Assembly (NCBI GenBank): GCA_003427395.1
Contig: BFEA01000051.1
Coordinates: forward strand, 1,113,853-1,142,053
Direction of reading: 5' to 3'
Source of the DNA: Chara braunii
Lineage: Eukaryota > Streptophyta > Charophyceae > Charales > Characeae
DNA length: 28,201 nt
The notes under the pieces were generated by a model. The model worked only from the letters and a program-made list of their open reading frames with translations. It was not told the origin of the DNA and searched no databases. Positions 18,600 to 28,090 of the stretch are shown one piece after another. Made by a program: the position numbers and the translations under genes. Each line of letters begins with the position of its first letter. Within the stretch, counting starts at the first letter, position 1.

Positions 18600-20092
18600 C
18601 ACCTATATGTATCTAGCTACAATTCCGTCCAGAAATAAGTACAAAAATGTCAGTGTGTGACAATCCAGGATCCGTACTCAGCGGCTTTCCATACCCTTAG
18701 GGGAAAAATTCCAAGTAAGCCTCTAAGCACGAATTCTGGCTGATCAAGAAAAGCGGGGTCCTTTTTCCTTTTCTTGTTCGTTCTTCCTGAAAAAAGGGGA
18801 AGGGACAGAACCAAAACTTATATTTTCTTTTGAACTGCCCCTAATGACTTTTCCGCGCGGACGGTTAGCAACCACGTCGAGAAATCCAAGAAACGGTTAG
18901 GAACGAGTGTGGGTGAAAATTTTGATTTCTTGCGCAATAACGCGCGCAGCTGTTTTTTGGATTTTTGCATGTCGCGTCAACCAGTTCCCCCGCTTTGCAT
19001 CTCTGCGACATCTTCCCTTCTTGCATGCTTCTTCGTCTTCCCAGAACAAAGTCTGATCCTCTTTTTGCCCATCATCGCGAGCGATTGTCTGTGTAGTTGG
19101 GATGGTCGGATCAATGTGGTGAAAGCGGAAAGCACGCACCACTTGAACGACTACCCCAATTGCACGGGACTTTCGACCCGCCTCTTTCGATCCTCCGGAA
19201 CCTCGGCCCTTCTTCTGTCCTGCTCATCTACACCCCTTGCTATCCGCACCTCGCGTTGGCACCCCACCACCTTCCGCGCTTAAAATTCTCGCAGTCCCTT
19301 CCTCTCCTCCTCTTTGATCTCGACTGCAATGTTGCGCGAGCTACACACGAGCTGCACGACGTTGAACAGACTTGACGTGCCCAAGTGACAGGCGGAGTGA
19401 CGAAGTCGGTGGGACGGGCTTAACGGTAGACTTGGGGGTAAGGCAGTCAAGGTGACGGAGCGGTGGTGGAGAGCGGACGCCGACAGCGGCATGGCCTTGT
19501 GGCTATGGTTGTCGGTGGTTCAGATGGATTGAGGGTTGTGCGAGGGCGGCCAACCGTGTGATAAATTTTGAATAGTGAGGAGCTCGCTTTTATCTCCATT
19601 GTTGCTTTATCCAAGTGTGCCTGTGTGCAAGGTCCCGAAGTATGGGTATTATGTTGTATGCATGTTGTGGTGCGAGAGTCTATGGATGCTGAATGTCTCA
19701 CTGTTGAAGATAGATGGATGAGCAGATGTGTGGGCGCTTACATGCGCAATTCTAGGGAACGCTGGGTGTCGACCGTCTGCATGGATGCATGAGTGTGTTG
19801 TATTTCCCTCCCTTCCCCGTTCCCTTTTTCAATCCCAGCACCGTGTGTATGCATGGGATCGACGCTAAACTCTTTTTCTCCCCTCTCCTCGCACGCGCAC
19901 ATAATATGGGACAATTGGGTTGTGTTGCCCCCTTTCCCCCGTCCCTTGACTCACACTCGACAACCAGGAAGATCAGTCGCCCCCGTCTCCGCGACGCGGC
20001 TAATATTTCCACGACTCGATCGAGGTCACCTTCGCCCTGGTAGCAAACGGCAATCACGACCCCGGACCGTTGAACCCGCATTCGGATTGGCA

Positions 20093-20152
<60 letters not shown>

Positions 20153-21083
20153 GAGTAAGGCGAGTTCCATCGACCTTTGCATGGAGTGACTCGACGAATG
20201 CGAGTGCGAGCCGTTGCCGGTGCTCGACCTTTGCGTTGGTCCATCGCAATGCACTACCGTCCTTCCCGATCGCAAACGCTGACAGCGTGTATTGCGATGC
20301 GGATGTAAGAAACACTCTGCAACGAACCGAGCAGATTCATCTGTATAACCCCATCAGAGCCTGCCACTTAGGAGGGGGTGGGTTTGTGCTGATTGGTCAT
20401 TTTTTTTGCCCTCCGTTTATCATGCCCTGCGCTGGTCTGACGGTGTTACTACCCTGATCCACGGCCCACGCCACATGGCAGCCTTGGTTTAATTGCCACT
20501 GGTGTCACCAGGGAGATTCGTGCTCTTGGCAAAGATTAGTCCTGGATACGAAGGTGCAGCTCGATTCCAAAACTCTCCCACAACTCAGGCGCGCTCTCGA
20601 CTAACTACCGAGCCTGGGTTCCCCCAACAAGGATTACACTGAGGGACGTCGCACCGGGACGCCCACATGTACTCGATGAATCTGAGGCCTGAAAACTCCG
20701 TGCCTGTGGGGCTTTCGCCACCGAGTTAGCGTGAACCTAGCACGAAAGGAGCGGTGAATTCCGCTTCCCCCGATTCTTTTCCTTTTTCCTTCTGTTTTTT
20801 GTCGATATTCGGTCGGGCAGCACGTCACTTGCCGCCCCCTCGACCGAGCATAAGTTTTTGAAAGCCGGACAGAACCTGTCGTTTTGAAATAACCCCTTTT
20901 CCTTCCCTGGTCTCTCTCTTTTACCGTTAACGGCGGCCCAAATTCAAGACCCGCCTTGGTACAAAACAAGAATCCCTTGTTCCGCCTGGGCGATTCAACC
21001 CCGCTGGCCAAAAATGCTCGGCCACAGCCCGATTTACTCTGATCAGCGTTCGTGGGTACGAAACGACGCGAGCAGTGTGAGGT
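18600..21083. other. Non-coding sequence upstream of the gypsy primer site, probably including its 5' LTR
   Basis: The 5' LTR of the Ty3/gypsy element must end just before 21084, but its start cannot be fixed because the other LTR lies outside the window. No conserved protein was found here. The minus-strand frame 19142-18897 and the plus-strand frames near 18909-19283 have no recognisable domain. A GA microsatellite occurs at 20097-20149. Confidence 0.4.
20097..20149. repeat. (GA)26 microsatellite
   Basis: An uninterrupted GA run, followed by GTGAGAGT. Confidence 0.95.
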
Positions 21084-21095
21084 TGGTATCAGAGC
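21084..21095 (+). promoter_or_regulatory. Primer-binding site for initiator tRNA-Met
   Basis: TGGTATCAGAGC, preceded by T, is the classic plant LTR-retrotransposon sequence complementary to the 3' end of initiator methionine tRNA. Gag-like sequence begins 130 bp downstream, which confirms the placement. Confidence 0.9.
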
Positions 21096-21223
21096 TGATT
21101 TATTTCGGCTCCAAGGTTTTCCTTATGGCAGTCGTGTTTTTAAAGGTTGGCGCTCCGGCGTCGCCGCTTGGCCAGTGACAATCAAAACCAAGTAAGGGGG
21201 CGAGTTTGAAATCAACCCAGGCT

Positions 21224-22115
21224 ATGGTCGAATCGGGTCAGGGGGAAGACAATCATGCAGGGATGGCTAACCATCCCCTGTACCTTGTTCCTCCACCTTC
21301 GAAGGTCCCCATCTTCTCTGAGGGTGAAACAGATCCGCGCACTTGGTTGGCTGCCCTAGAGGCTCTGGGTTGAACGGAGCAGCTGCTTCGAGAACGGATT
21401 CCCGAAAGGTTGGCATGAACCGCGTTTGAGTGGTATGGACAGAACCTCTATATACCGATTGGCCGACCTTGTGGAAAAATTTCCTTGAACGATTTCATCA
21501 TATAGCATCGGGCAATGTCTGCACCTGATTAAGGAATACACGCAGCAGCCCCGCGAAACCCTTGCCAGATACGCGGAGTGATTCGTCCTACCTAGCTTAA
21601 CGCTTCGGTGTTGATGGAAAAATGGTAAGGATGAATTTCGTCCAAGGATTATCCGACTCTCGCTTACGGAAAAAGATTCGTAAGAAGTGCAACCCGATTG
21701 AACACACCGTGATAGAATTAATCCAATATGTTAGTAGATACGGGAAGGAAAACTACGATGTAGGTTTGGATTCGGCATCAGACGTTACCCCTCCGACGTT
21801 CGACGCAATAACTACTCCACTACGGCTAGGATGTTCGAAGATCACCTCGGATTGGGACCGGCCAATAAAAATCCAGACCGAAGAGCACCGTCCTCTTCCT
21901 CAACCGTCAGGCGCCTATGTGGCACCCAAGGCCGCGGATCGTGCGGCCAGGAGGCCGGCCATAGGCCCGCGGCCAAGAAGGTTGGCCATAGGCCCGCGGC
22001 CGATGCCGCGCGGTCGAGTTTTCGCGCGGTCGTGCCACAGTCAGGCGGCTGCGCGCACAGGAATAGGGAGCGCACGCGCGGCCTGCGCACGTCGGCCGCT
22101 AACGGACTGCATTAA
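21224..22115 (+). pseudogene. gypsy gag, N-terminal part (decayed)
   Basis: This is the retrotransposon capsid protein remnant. From the ATG at 21224 the frame gives a short acidic lead, then VPIFSEGETDPRTWLAALEAL, the typical entry to a Ty3-type gag (retrotrans_gag) domain, and hits TGA at 21372. Recognisable gag residues continue through several stops (for example the FEWYGQNLY region). From 21622 an open stretch reads NFVQGLSDSRLRKKIRK and HTVIELIQYVSRYGKEN, matching the end of that domain. From about 21890 the sequence becomes Pro/Arg/Ala-rich with internally repeated RPAIGPRPRRLAIGPRP. The zinc knuckle expected next is found only 3 kb downstream, beyond the AT-rich island. Confidence 0.7.
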
Positions 22116-22257
22116 AAAAAATAAAAAATTTTAAAATTTTGGGGGGGTTGTTTTTTGTAAAAAGCAAAAAAAAAAATAATAATAAAAATAAATAAATATT
22201 CATTTATTGATTTTTTTTTTTATGAATGATTGATTGGTTGATTGCTACATTGCATAA

Positions 22258-22550
22258 AGTACACGTACGGGGGCTTCCCGTACGAAACGTACAGGTCATT
22301 TCTGTACGGGATCTGTACGCGAACCTGTACGGGAACCTGTATGTCTTGTACGTCCCCGTACGAAAAAACTATGTGATGCAACAACACAACCAAGCAACAT
22401 TTGGTTGAGCATCATCTTCAAATTCTTATTATAATTTGAGAAAAAAAATAAAAACAATACAAGATTAAAAAAAAAAAAAAAAAAAAATCGTACGGGGGCC
22501 CTAGCGTACGAGTAGCGTACGAGTCCGTACTCGTACGAGGGTGCGTACAA
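22258..22550. repeat. Two clusters of GTAC-centred palindromes
   Basis: Fifteen GTAC tetramers, many within CGTACG or TGTACGGG, occur in two clusters: nine in 22258-22362 and six in 22487-22550. An AT-rich stretch with a 23-base A run lies between them. Units such as AACCTGTACGGG repeat with short irregular spacing. No known element is recognised. Confidence 0.75.
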
Positions 22551-22562
22551 GTGGCAACATAG

Positions 22563-22686
22563 GTTGATTGGTTAATTGATTGATTGATTGATGATTGATT
22601 GATTGATTGTTTTTTTTAATGAATGATTGATTGATCAATTTTTTTTATTTTTTTTTGATTGATTGATTGATTGATTGATTGGTTAG
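22563..22686 (+). repeat. (TTGA)n tetranucleotide tracts
   Basis: GATT/TTGA repeats occur in two blocks separated by T-rich sequence. A shorter related block lies at 22225-22245. The complementary (AATC)n tract appears at 24731-24760. Confidence 0.85.
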
Positions 22687-22693
22687 TTGGTTC

Positions 22694-22712
22694 GGGGAGG
22701 GTCGCCCTCCCC
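22694..22712. repeat. GC-rich hairpin
   Basis: GGGGAGGG (22694-22701) pairs with CCCTCCCC (22705-22712) across a 3-base loop. It is followed by a C run and (CA)n. Confidence 0.7.
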
Positions 22713-22741
22713 CCCCCCTCCACCGCCACACACACACACAC

Positions 22742-22890
22742 GACACATGAGTTCACTGCTTCGCTCTTATTTGGATGGAAGTTCGGTGCGTTTCAACTCT
22801 TTGCTTGGTACATGACTATCTGGACCTCTAAGCGACTCGTTTTTCGATAACACCGGCAAACGAGCTCGCTGCCTTGCTCTTATAACACTG
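22742..22890 (+). repeat. Isolated unit of the 112-bp satellite
   Basis: It shares GAGTTCACTGCTT, TCTTATTTGGATGGAA, TTGCTTGGTACATGACTATC and the GCGACTCGTTT to GATAACAC segment with the array at 24330-24720. It is about 1.5 kb away and more diverged. Confidence 0.8.
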
Positions 22891-22989
22891 GATTCGTGAA
22901 AACGTAACAAAACGGGAAAACCTCACATTTTTTATAGAATAAAAAAGTAAAAGTCAAACTGTTATTTTTTACACAAAAAGATAGCATTG

Positions 22990-24085
22990 TTAACTGTTTT
23001 TCGATAAAGGAGGCAAAAAACGAGATGAAAAGTCAACTATTCCTCAAAATGTGCAAGAAAACCCTTTCTTGCAAAATCCTCTTATATGGCTACAAGTCAG
23101 TCTCAGTAGATTTGTAAAAAACAAAGCTCAAACACGACAATTCTTAAGGACTACAAGGCAAACTTGAAAGATGTTAAGAAAAACGGATTTTGGTAAATAC
23201 TTATTTATAGACTAGGTAGCATGGGTTATCTGGCCGGATAATCTGGTCGGATTATCTGGCCGAATGATCGGGGGGTAGGATCATCCGAAAATCCGGATGA
23301 TTAAAAAAAATGCCAAAAAAAAAAAAAAAAAAAAAAAAAGTGATATTGCGCATGCAAAATACAATAAAACTACGTTCCTGTTTCATGAAAAGCTTGATAG
23401 GGCCTGGAAGGGTTCAAAGGGAATAAAGGGGTTTAGAAGGGGGATGCTTAGTTCATTCTATAAGTTTTTATCTAAATATTATTTTCTTATTCTGTTTTAT
23501 TTTATCTTCATATCGGTTGAGTAATCAAAGATGGCCTCAAGCCAAAAGTTGTTCATATCATTAATACGAAAAACATATTTTTTGTCCAGAGTTTTTTGTT
23601 TTTTTTTGTTTTGGTAAAAAAAAAATATTTTGCGCACGACCGGATTTTCCATATCCGGAATTAATCTGGAAATTTGATCCGGATTAAAAATTTCGGATAA
23701 AATTGGTCTGCTGGATATCCGGATTTGTTACTTAGACTATAAGACATTTTCAGCAGTTAGGTAAAAGCCAAGATCTGCGAAAACTAATTTATAGGACTAT
23801 AAATCAATTTTGACGTTAATAATAAAACCCTTGGCAAAAAGTATATGTTATGTAAAATAAGAATCATTATAAGATTACAAATAACTTTTGTCAAGGAGAC
23901 ACCTTCAAATTCTTAGCCAAACACGAGTTTAAAATAATAAACAAATTGGGGGGAAACAAAAACAGTAAAAAAAAATATTTTCCCTCAGATATAGGAGAAT
24001 ACGTTTGAGAACATGTTTGAGCGTTCGAAAACCCCCAAATATGTTCATCGTGATGTACATCTTATAGGACCATAAACATGATTTT
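22990..24085 (+). repeat. Degenerate roughly 60-bp repeat, interrupted by a MITE
   Basis: Variants of CTTATAGGACTATAAATC recur at about 23081, 23142, 23203, 23730, 23787, 23864 and 24057. They are spaced about 60 bp apart where adjacent, and each is followed by A-rich sequence and GTAAAAA/AAGATCT-like text. Between 23203 and 23740 the array is broken by the hAT-like MITE. Confidence 0.6.
23215..23732. mobile_element. hAT-like MITE (518 bp) inserted in the 60-bp repeat
   Basis: TAGACTA flanks it on both sides (23208-23214 and 23733-23739). Short imperfect inverted termini (GGTAGCA against AGTAACA) and subterminal ATCCGGAT/TATCTGGCCGG motifs occur at both ends in opposite orientation. Joining the flanks across one TAGACTA restores a normal 60-bp repeat unit, which strongly supports insertion. 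A 7-8 bp duplication and clustered subterminal motifs suit the hAT superfamily. It has no coding capacity, and an A run sits at 23318-23339. Confidence 0.6.
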
Positions 24086-24308
24086 TTTATAAAACAAAAA
24101 AATGAGATATTTCAGTTCTTGAACATACGCTGCTTCACAAGGTAGTGATTTTATGTGGAAAAACCTGTTTTTTTCCTCTCCACTTCCAGTGTTTCTCAAA
24201 AAATAATTTTCTATTCTTCTTTTTGCGGTTGTTTTACTTCACATAAAATTTTGTTTCTGGAGGAGGCCTGAAAAACGCACTATCATAATCTTGAATATAT
24301 TTCGTGCA

Positions 24309-24334
24309 AACCTAACAATTTGTTTTGTTAGGTT
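24309..24334. repeat. Perfect 10-bp hairpin before the satellite array
   Basis: AACCTAACAA (24309-24318) pairs with TTGTTAGGTT (24325-24334) across a 6-base loop, immediately upstream of the 112-bp array. Confidence 0.7.
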
Positions 24335-24339
24335 TTCAC

Positions 24340-24722
24340 CAATCCTGTGTTTTATTTGGATGGAATCTTAGTGCGGTCGAGCTTTTTGCTTGGTACATGA
24401 CTATCTGGAACTCTGCACGACTCCGAGTTCACTGCTTTGCTCTTATGTGGATGGAATCTTGGTGCGTTCGAGCTCTTTGTTTGGTACATGACTATCTCGA
24501 CCTCTGCGCGACTCGTTTGCGATAACATTGGCAAAGGAGTTCGTTGCTTTGCTCTTAGTTGGATGAAATTTTGGTGCGTTCGAGCTCTTTGCTTGGTACA
24601 TGACTATCTCGACCTCTGTGCGACTCGTTTGCGATAACATTGGCAAACGAGTTCACTGCTTTGCTCTTATTTGGATGGAATCTTGGTGCGTTTGAGCTCT
24701 CTGCTTGGTACATGACTATCTG
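24340..24722 (+). repeat. 112-bp tandem array, four units
   Basis: The landmark CATGACTATC occurs at 24396, 24487, 24599 and 24711, giving spacings of 91, 112 and 112. The first interval lacks the roughly 21-base GTTTGCGATAACATTGGCAA segment. Units share GAGTTCACTGCTTTGCTCTT, TTGGATGGAATCTTGGTGCG and TCGAGCTC. Overlapping frames on both strands are repeat artefacts. Confidence 0.9.
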
Positions 24723-24729
24723 ATTTCCC

Positions 24730-24730
<1 letters not shown>

Positions 24731-24760
<30 letters not shown>
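24731..24760 (-). repeat. (AATC)n tetranucleotide tract
   Basis: Complement of the TTGA repeats at 22563-22686, placed immediately after the satellite array, so the satellite units are bracketed by tetranucleotide tracts in inverted orientation. Confidence 0.85.
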
Positions 24761-24762
<2 letters not shown>

Positions 24763-25090
24763 CAGTTTTTTTGTTTATTTGTTTTCAATTTTCGCATCTT
24801 CATTTTTTTTAAACACCTAATTTCCCTACAAATAATTGAGATTCATTTCTAAAAAAAATACACCACAACTCAGGGACCATATCTCTCACGATAAAAATAA
24901 AAATAAAAAAAATTCTGTTTTTTTTTTTTTTTTTTTTTTTTTTAATCGAATTTTCGTTTTTTTTTTTTTTTTAATTGTAAACGAAGTCCGATTCCAAAAT
25001 AAAAAACATAGGATTGTAGGGTTTTTCAAGCTCTAAACCCTTTTTATTTTATTTTTTACGTATTTTTTTTTGGGGGGGAAATATATTAAA
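24761..25090. other. A/T homopolymer-rich sequence
   Basis: Poly-T runs at about 24919-24943 and 24958-24972, plus A-rich segments, with no gene. Confidence 0.7.
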
Positions 25091-25344
25091 AAAATAGGTC
25101 GGGGACTGGGTCTCATCGGTCGCGGTCGTGGCTGACTTTTTCGGCCGCAGTGGCTGAAACGCCAGCGGCCTAGGCCGCGGGTGTCACGTAGGCAGGCGCC
25201 TCTTACAGGCGCAAGGAAAGTCGGACATAAAAGAAAGAACGATGAAGGAGGTAGCCCTTACAACTCGTAATGGTTGTGGCGTCCTTAACGGAGTTCGTCC
25301 AAGGACTGCAGAGGCAAAGGGCTGCAGCGGCTTAGAGGCAACAA

Positions 25345-25578
25345 GTGCTCATGGCGGCTGGGACGGTTATGCCACAGCCAGCTTTAGCCGGGACCGCTCA
25401 CCTCATGCAATGTTACAATTGCAATCAGTCAGGCCACCTCGCAAAAGGTTGTCCAAAATCCCGGGCTCGAGTAGGGTCTGGTGGGCCTTCCCAAATCCCA
25501 TTGGCAGCATCTACCACTGCAGGACAAGGAAGGGTAACAATTGTTATTGATACCGGGATGACTGAAATGGTGGCCTAG
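25345..25578 (+). pseudogene. gypsy gag C-terminus: CCHC zinc knuckle
   Basis: This is the nucleocapsid part of the Ty3/gypsy gag, which binds the element RNA. The frame reads MQCYNCNQSGHLAKGCPKS, a textbook C-x2-C-x4-H-x4-C knuckle at 25411-25452, followed by Gly/Ser/Pro-rich sequence and a short open tail that ends at 25578. It continues the gag cut off at about 22115. The remaining polyprotein continues in another frame, so at least one frameshift separates it from the protease part. Confidence 0.78.
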
Positions 25579-25599
25579 GGACCGCCGAAATCGGGCCCA

Positions 25600-26420
25600 A
25601 CGAGTACATGGCGGCGGGCATACTCAAACCCGTGATCATTGGAGTAATACGCCATATCCAACAGATTACTGAGGAAAGCGACCTTGAACTTTGGAGACCT
25701 GGGTTCGAAGACCCCATGGCGTCAGGTCCGGAATACAAGGACGGTCAAATCGACGTCTTAGATGCCATGTAAGCTCTAGACTTGCGGATCCCTATGCCTA
25801 TCCCCTACCTACTGACCATTTTGGAAACAGGCAATGAAAAATTAATAAAGCGATGCCTAAGGAACCGGCGTCAGTTCGAGGAAAGCCAGAAGGGGAAAAA
25901 GTTAGTCATAGACAATCAACCTGTTGCCGCTGAGGCACAACCCTCAACCTCGAAATCCAACAAAGCAGCCCGTGTCAGAATGATCCAAGTTGCAGATCCA
26001 CCCATGGAGAAGCCCGAGGTTACCCTTCAAGCCTATCCGATTACCTAGAAAAATGTCGAGTGTGACTGCGAGGTCTGGGGAAGCCCGTCGACAGCCATCC
26101 TTGATTTTGAATCGTCGACAGTGGCCATCTCTTAGAGGTTAACAGAGCGCTTGAATCAGGAGGGAGAGGTTCAGACCCTCCACCCGAATGAATTGTATGT
26201 GTCTACCACGGAGCACAGTATTCATTGTCAGGGGCAAATTACGAATGTACCGTGACCTATACCAATAGGGCGGGTACATTGCTTGTGTGACACAATCGTG
26301 TTGGATGTACAGGTGTATGATGTACTGTTTGGGATCTTATGGCAGGCGGTAGTCGGAGCGCGAATGCACTTTGACAGTTCTAAGGTGGTACTTACATCGG
26401 CCCACCACAAATTTCAAACG
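25600..26420 (+). pseudogene. gypsy linker and aspartic protease region (decayed)
   Basis: A nearly continuous frame with stops at about 25770, 26046 and 26134 reads through a Lys/Glu-rich linker (ALDLRIPMPIPYLLTILETG; RCLRNRRQFEESQKGKKL) into a protease-like segment. TAILDFESSTVAIS (about 26090-26133) aligns with the Asp-Thr/Ser-Gly active-site loop of retropepsins, but DFE replaces D-[ST]-G, so the catalytic site is degraded. Downstream YDVLFGILWQAVVGA (about 26317-26361) resembles the conserved DVILGxxWL block that ends these domains. Placement between zinc knuckle and RT is as expected for Ty3/gypsy. Confidence 0.6.
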
Positions 26421-27068
26421 ATACCGATGAGACTGGTAGTGCGCGTACGCATACAACCAGCCCCTCACATTTCCACTGAAGTTCGATGGATCAACATGAT
26501 TCACTGGCCATCGAGGGTCGGGGAAAAGTCCACGACAGAAGCCGAGGATTCGAACCAAGGTGGCGGGAATCCACTGAGGCTATGCGGAGTGAGTCCAGCT
26601 GGTCTCATATGTTCTCCTCTACCGTGAGAGGGGAGCCTTTGTTGCGAGTATCACGGAGAGCCAATTTTTAGGAACCCCCTGCGTCCCTGTATCTCAGAGT
26701 GGACCCTCTCACGGAGAGATTTACTGAACTAAGGGGTCTATGCGATTTGTCCTTTAAGCCTCCGCGACCCCTACTTACAGATGCCAAGACCGCCTTTCTT
26801 CTGGAAGAGGGGGTAGCATTTCAGCCCAGGCCCCCTGAGTATAAATGGGGTTTGAGGGGACTCCTACAAATATTTTCAGTAGTCTAGGAACCCTCGGTCG
26901 AAGTCGAACCCTACAACGAGGGTGAAACAGAAAGGGAACCGATAAGTCCGGCGGACAGTCAACTCATAGCAACCATACTCTCGGTAAAAACCGACAACCC
27001 TTTGTTCGGCGCCTCTCCGAAGGAAACCGCCAGGGTTCCAACTGTTACATTGACGGTTTCTCTCCCTA
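26421..27068. other. Decayed gypsy spacer between protease and RT
   Basis: Short open stretches are interrupted by stops. No domain can be named, but the sequence keeps the base composition of the surrounding polyprotein. Confidence 0.5.
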
Positions 27069-28090
27069 GTGGGACCGTCGATATTCAATTACCCGCCCAT
27101 GTACCCCCCTAAGCACCCGCGCCTCCTTGTAGTAATACGGGCTTACCCCGAGGCGGTCAGCATTCAGGATCACGACATAGGGCTGACACACCTGATAGAG
27201 CACGCGATTGATACTGGGGACCACGCCCCAATCCATTGTCGATCGTACCGCTATTCATCAAAGGAGCGACAATTAGCCTTGGATAGGGTACAAGAGTTCG
27301 AGCATCTCGGATTGGTGGAACCCTCCCTCGGTCCCTAGTTGTTCGCCATGGTCCTCGTGCCGAAACGAAATGGGACAGTCCGCGTCTACATTGACTATCG
27401 AAAATTAAAACAGTCATTTCGTCAAAACAGACATATTATACTTTTTGAACAAAATTGAAATTGAGTTTTTGGGATAAAATCCAGCCCAAATTTTTGGCTC
27501 CTGGGGGTCCGACGTTCCTAGAACTCCGGACCCCTTACATGTATCTGGTCTTAGCTTAAGGTCAGATAAATCTTGGGGGGCCCCGGAGCCAAAAAAATGG
27601 ATCGGATTTTAGCCCAAAAACTCAATTTCAATTTTGTTCAAAAAATCTTAATATAATATGTCCGTTTTGACGAAATGGTCGTTTTAAATGCTATCACCAC
27701 CAAAGACGTGTATCTGCTGCCCCGTATCGAGGATCTCCTGGACACCATCGGTTCCGGCCAAGACTTCTCAAGTTCGACATGTTGTGGTCTGACCGGAAGA
27801 CAGGCCGAAAACAACTTTTGTCGTATGCGAAGGCACATGGCAGTGGATCAGATGTCCCATGGGAGTATGTAACGCCCCCGTGACCTTCCAACGGGCCATG
27901 AATATGGCCTTCGCGGTGATCATTAACAAGACCGAGCTAACCCACCCCCTGGTTAACTTCTGTATGATTGTGTATATGGATGATATATTGTTTTTTTTCC
28001 CCAAACACACGAGTATCATATGGAACACGTTGAGTGCATCGCACATGCGTTGAAAGATGAAGGGTTCGGAGTGGCATTGGAGCAGTGCTG
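27069..28090 (+). pseudogene. gypsy reverse transcriptase (decayed, interrupted by a MITE)
   Basis: This is the polymerase of the Ty3/gypsy element. The N-terminal block includes HAIDTGDHAPIH and YRYSSKERQLALDRVQEFEH, then TAG at 27336, then FAMVLVPKRNGTVRVYIDYRK. A TTAA-flanked MITE (27405-27687) splits the domain exactly after the DYRK block. The frame resumes with LNAITTKDVYLLPRIEDLLD in the same phase. A frameshift follows near 27770. From about 27859, MGVCNAPVTFQRAMNM (motif B) and IVYMDDILFF (motif C, catalytic Asp pair) are intact, then another shift and HVECIAHALKDEGFGVALEQC to about 28088. The sequence then diverges, so the rest of the polyprotein is missing or interrupted. Confidence 0.8.
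27405..27687. mobile_element. TTAA-flanked MITE inserted in the gypsy RT
   Basis: About 105-bp imperfect inverted repeats (outer CATTTCGTCAAAAC; inner GAACAAAATTGAAATTGAGT) face each other around a short centre. TTAA is present at 27405-27408 and 27684-27687. Removing the element plus one TTAA (279 bases, 93 codons) gives back an uninterrupted match to the RT reading frame, so the target duplication is firmly established. TTAA duplications are characteristic of the piggyBac superfamily, though the termini do not start with the usual CCC, so the family is uncertain. No ORF inside. Confidence 0.85.

Larger units (their letters stand above)
22116..25100. other. AT-rich island inside the gypsy element
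   Basis: There is an abrupt change from GC-rich gag to sequence dominated by A/T homopolymers, TTGA repeats and satellite-like units, followed by an equally abrupt return near 25100. No coding frame is supported. Both borders carry a ttaaaaaaaat stretch and a GGGGGGG run (about 22113-22148 and 25069-25098), which might be remnants of insertion boundaries. It contains the repeats and MITE listed separately. Confidence 0.6.
21084..28090 (+). mobile_element. Decayed Ty3/gypsy LTR retrotransposon, incomplete in window
   Basis: In order: a tRNA-Met primer site, gag matrix/capsid remnants, a zinc knuckle, a protease-like region, and a reverse transcriptase with the YMDD motif. The order protease then RT, without integrase in between, and the RT sequence character fit Ty3/gypsy rather than copia. 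Multiple stops and frameshifts show that it is inactive. It is split by an AT-rich island (22116-25100) and by a small MITE (27409-27683). RNase H, integrase and the 3' LTR are not in the window. Confidence 0.8.

Noticed and set aside
18897-19142. Minus-strand 81-codon charged frame
   Set aside because: No recognisable domain, no supporting context; probably chance.
24340-24722. CRISPR-like array
   Set aside because: Repeat units of 112 bp follow each other without unique spacers, in eukaryotic satellite context.
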